Made by a program: the position numbers and the translations under genes
The notes under the pieces: generated by a model
Seen by the model: the letters and a program-made list of their open reading frames with translations, nothing else
Databases searched by the model: none
What the model was told of the DNA's origin: nothing
Shown here: positions 62,477-64,000 of the stretch, piece after piece
Layout: each line of letters opens with the position of its first letter
How positions within the stretch are numbered: the first letter of the stretch is position 1
Assembly (NCBI RefSeq): GCF_000419585.1
Contig: NZ_ATTH01000001.1
Coordinates: 1,386,005 to 1,450,004, forward strand
Length of the DNA stretch: 64,000 nucleotides
Source of the DNA: Salisaeta longa DSM 21114
GTDB lineage: Bacteria > Bacteroidota > Rhodothermia > Rhodothermales > Salinibacteraceae
Direction of reading: 5' to 3'

Positions 62477-62917
62477 ATGCTTACCACCGACGCCGTTCTT
62501 GACGACATTCGCGCCCACGGGGCCGATGCGTACCCCGAGGAGGGATGCGGCTTTTTGCTCGGCCAGCCCACCGCCGCCGGAAACCACGTCGTGCGCATCC
62601 TGCCCGTTACCAACCGGCGCACCGAACAGCGCGAGCGGCGCTACGAAATCACAGCCGAAGACTACCGCGACGCGGCCGCTGTGGCCGACGCGGCAGGCCT
62701 CGACGTGGTGGGGTTCTACCACTCGCACCCCGATCATCCCGCACGCCCGTCGACGACCGACCTCGACGAGGCCACGTTTCCGGGCTACACCTACGTGATC
62801 GTGTCCGTACAAGACGGCACGCCGGGCGACCTTACGGCCTGGACCCTCGCCCCCAACCGCTCACGGTTTGAGGAGGAGTCGATTGCCGACCCGTCCGCGG
62901 CCGAAACGATTGCCTAA
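62477..62917 (+). CDS. mec: Mec-like JAMM metalloprotease
   Basis: 146 residues. Complete JAMM site: Glu21/22 in PEEGCGFLLG and H-x-H-x7-S-x2-D at H82, H84, S92, D95 (YHSHPDHPARPSTTD). In mycobacteria Mec releases cysteine from the CysO-cysteine adduct; in QbsD and HcyD systems a related enzyme trims the carrier's C-terminal tail. Here both roles may be needed, because the carrier downstream has residues after its diglycine. Starts 13 bases after cysM. Confidence 0.88.
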   Translation: MLTTDAVLDDIRAHGADAYPEEGCGFLLGQPTAAGNHVVRILPVTNRRTEQRERRYEITAEDYRDAAAVADAAGLDVVGFYHSHPDHPARPSTTDLDEATFPGYTYVIVSVQDGTPGDLTAWTLAPNRSRFEEESIADPSAAETIA

Positions 62918-62966
62918 CACGCACACCACTCATCGCACTGTTTCACCAACGAACCTGCTTGCTTTT

Positions 62967-63269
62967 ATGGCAACGACCACCGACACCCCAACCGTTACGC
63001 TGCACATTCCAACCCCGCTGCGCTCGTTTACCGACGGGCACGCAACCGTAGACGTGACCGCCGGCACGGTTGATGCCGCGCTGCGCACGCTTGTGGAGCG
63101 TTACCCCGACCTCAAGAGCAATCTGTACACCGACGACGACACGCTGCGGCAGTTCGTGAATGTGTACGTGGGCGACGACGACATCCGCTACCGCGACGGC
63201 GTGGCAACGTCCCTCGACGGCACCGAGGAGGTCTCCATTGTGCCGTCCATCGCCGGGGGCCGCGCCTAA
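62967..63269 (+). CDS. cysO: CysO-like sulfur carrier with C-terminal GG-Arg-Ala
   Basis: 100 residues with ubiquitin-like fold (TLHIPTPLRSFTDGHATVDV, LRQFVNVYVGDDDIRYRDG, EEVSIVPSIAGGRA). Close in layout to mycobacterial CysO, but the diglycine (97-98) is not terminal: Arg99 and Ala100 follow, so it must be cut before adenylation and thiocarboxylation. Lies 49 bases after the JAMM gene and 63 bases before the E1 gene. Confidence 0.88.
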   Translation: MATTTDTPTVTLHIPTPLRSFTDGHATVDVTAGTVDAALRTLVERYPDLKSNLYTDDDTLRQFVNVYVGDDDIRYRDGVATSLDGTEEVSIVPSIAGGRA

Positions 63270-63332
63270 CACGCCCCGCGCCTGCTGGCATCTTCCCTCG
63301 CGCGTTCCACCCACCCCAACCGACCCTTTTGT

Positions 63333-64000
63333 ATGGCTACTTCAACCGCTGATGCGGCCACGCTCTCGCCCGATGAACTGCGGCGTTACAACCGGCACCT
63401 GACCCTCCCAGAATTTGGGCGGGCCGGGCAGGAAAAACTCAAGAACGCTTCCGTCCTTTTGGTGGGCGCCGGCGGCCTGGGCTCGCCCGCGGCGATGTAC
63501 CTCGCCGCTGCCGGCGTGGGCCGCATTGGCCTGGTGGACTTCGACCAGGTGGAGGCCTCTAACCTGCAGCGCCAGATTCTGTACGGCACGAGCGACGTGG
63601 GCCGCCCCAAGCTCGATGCGGCCGCCGAGCGCCTCCACGACCTTAACCCGCACGTGGAGGTGGACGTCCACGAGGTGCGCCTGACGAGCGACAACGCCCT
63701 GGACATCATTGACGGCTACGACGTAGTGGCCGACGGTACGGACAACTTCCCCACGCGCTACCTCGTCAACGACGCGTGCGTAATGACGAACACGCCCAAC
63801 GTGTACGCCTCAATCTTTCGGTTTGAAGGCCAAGTGTCGGTCTTTGCTACCGAGGACGGGCCGTGCTACCGCTGCCTCTACGAGGAGCCCCCACCGCCGG
63901 GGCTGGTGCCATCGTGCGCCGAGGGCGGCGTGCTGGGCGTACTGCCCGGCCTGGTGGGCACGCTCCAGGCCACCGAGGTCATCAAGCTGCTTACGGGCAT
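63333..64000 (+). CDS. MoeB/MoeZ/ThiF-like E1 adenylyltransferase (3' partial)
   Basis: About 222 residues visible. ATP-binding VLLVGAGGLGSPAAMYLAAAG, DFDQVEASNLQRQILY, ADGTDNFPTRYLVNDAC, and a zinc knuckle CYRCLY. It should adenylate the carrier's Gly-Gly end and, if a rhodanese domain follows beyond the window (as in MoeZ), also transfer sulfur. Last visible gene of the cysM operon. Confidence 0.9.
   Translation, partial: MATSTADAATLSPDELRRYNRHLTLPEFGRAGQEKLKNASVLLVGAGGLGSPAAMYLAAAGVGRIGLVDFDQVEASNLQRQILYGTSDVGRPKLDAAAERLHDLNPHVEVDVHEVRLTSDNALDIIDGYDVVADGTDNFPTRYLVNDACVMTNTPNVYASIFRFEGQVSVFATEDGPCYRCLYEEPPPPGLVPSCAEGGVLGVLPGLVGTLQATEVIKLLTG

Overview
The window is a GC-rich stretch of bacterial chromosome, most likely from a halophilic member of Rhodothermota (Salinibacter and relatives). 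The taxonomic clues are a type IX secretion C-terminal domain, the Bacteroidota-type order rpmB-rpmG-DUF4295, a ComA-type phosphosulfolactate synthase (sulfonolipid precursor), a Brp/Blh carotene-cleaving enzyme (retinal) and aspartate/glutamate-rich proteins. The assignment is an inference from gene content. No rRNA is present.

Layout. 1-6.3 kb: the end of a secreted LamG/T9SS protein, then a leftward copper-handling operon (small His/Cys-rich exported protein, CopA-like multicopper oxidase with a Met/His-rich insert, CopB, DUF318 permease). 6.4-16.1 kb: prfA, an orphan Phd-type antitoxin, a YkvA-like protein, a rhomboid protease, tyrA with an ACT domain, radC, the ergothioneine pair egtB-egtD, a glycosyltransferase and a Uma2-family protein. 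16.3-21.2 kb: the glyoxylate shunt operon aceB-aceA, divergent from a RamB/ScfR-type regulator, with two inverted repeats between them. 21.4-25.2 kb: lipoprotein, LolC/E-like permease, comA and small ribosomal genes. 25.2-25.8 kb: tRNA-Pro, a tRNA-Arg split in its anticodon by a probable self-splicing group I intron, and tRNA-Cys. 25.9-32.1 kb: envelope and housekeeping genes, an arsR-SDR operon and an aldo/keto reductase.

32.1-40.4 kb is the most unusual part: about 8 kb of visibly AT-richer DNA bounded by two 74-bp direct repeats that differ at 2 positions. The right repeat abuts the stop codon of the Brp/Blh gene. The segment carries a roughly 1,580-residue RecQ-family helicase fused to a DEDDh exonuclease-like domain whose catalytic aspartates look lost, a tightly linked coiled-coil protein with a C-terminal membrane anchor, a GH113-like protein and an unrecognised membrane protein. 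I propose the helicase/coiled-coil pair as a candidate undescribed system, perhaps genome defence. It has no integrase or transposase.

40.4-61.3 kb: brp/blh, an FKBP isomerase, serC, a three-gene proton-translocating transhydrogenase operon (pntAA-pntAB-pntB), a hydrolase, a PagL-like protein, an S9 peptidase, endonuclease III with an added zinc ribbon, msrA, a degenerate GGDEF protein, marC, a 6-phosphogluconolactonase-like protein lacking the usual catalytic signature, and valS.

61.5-64.0 kb: a sulfur-carrier-dependent cysteine operon, cysM - JAMM protease - cysO - moeB/moeZ-like E1 (cut by the window edge). The CysO-like carrier has two residues after its diglycine, implying that the JAMM protease must trim it before activation.
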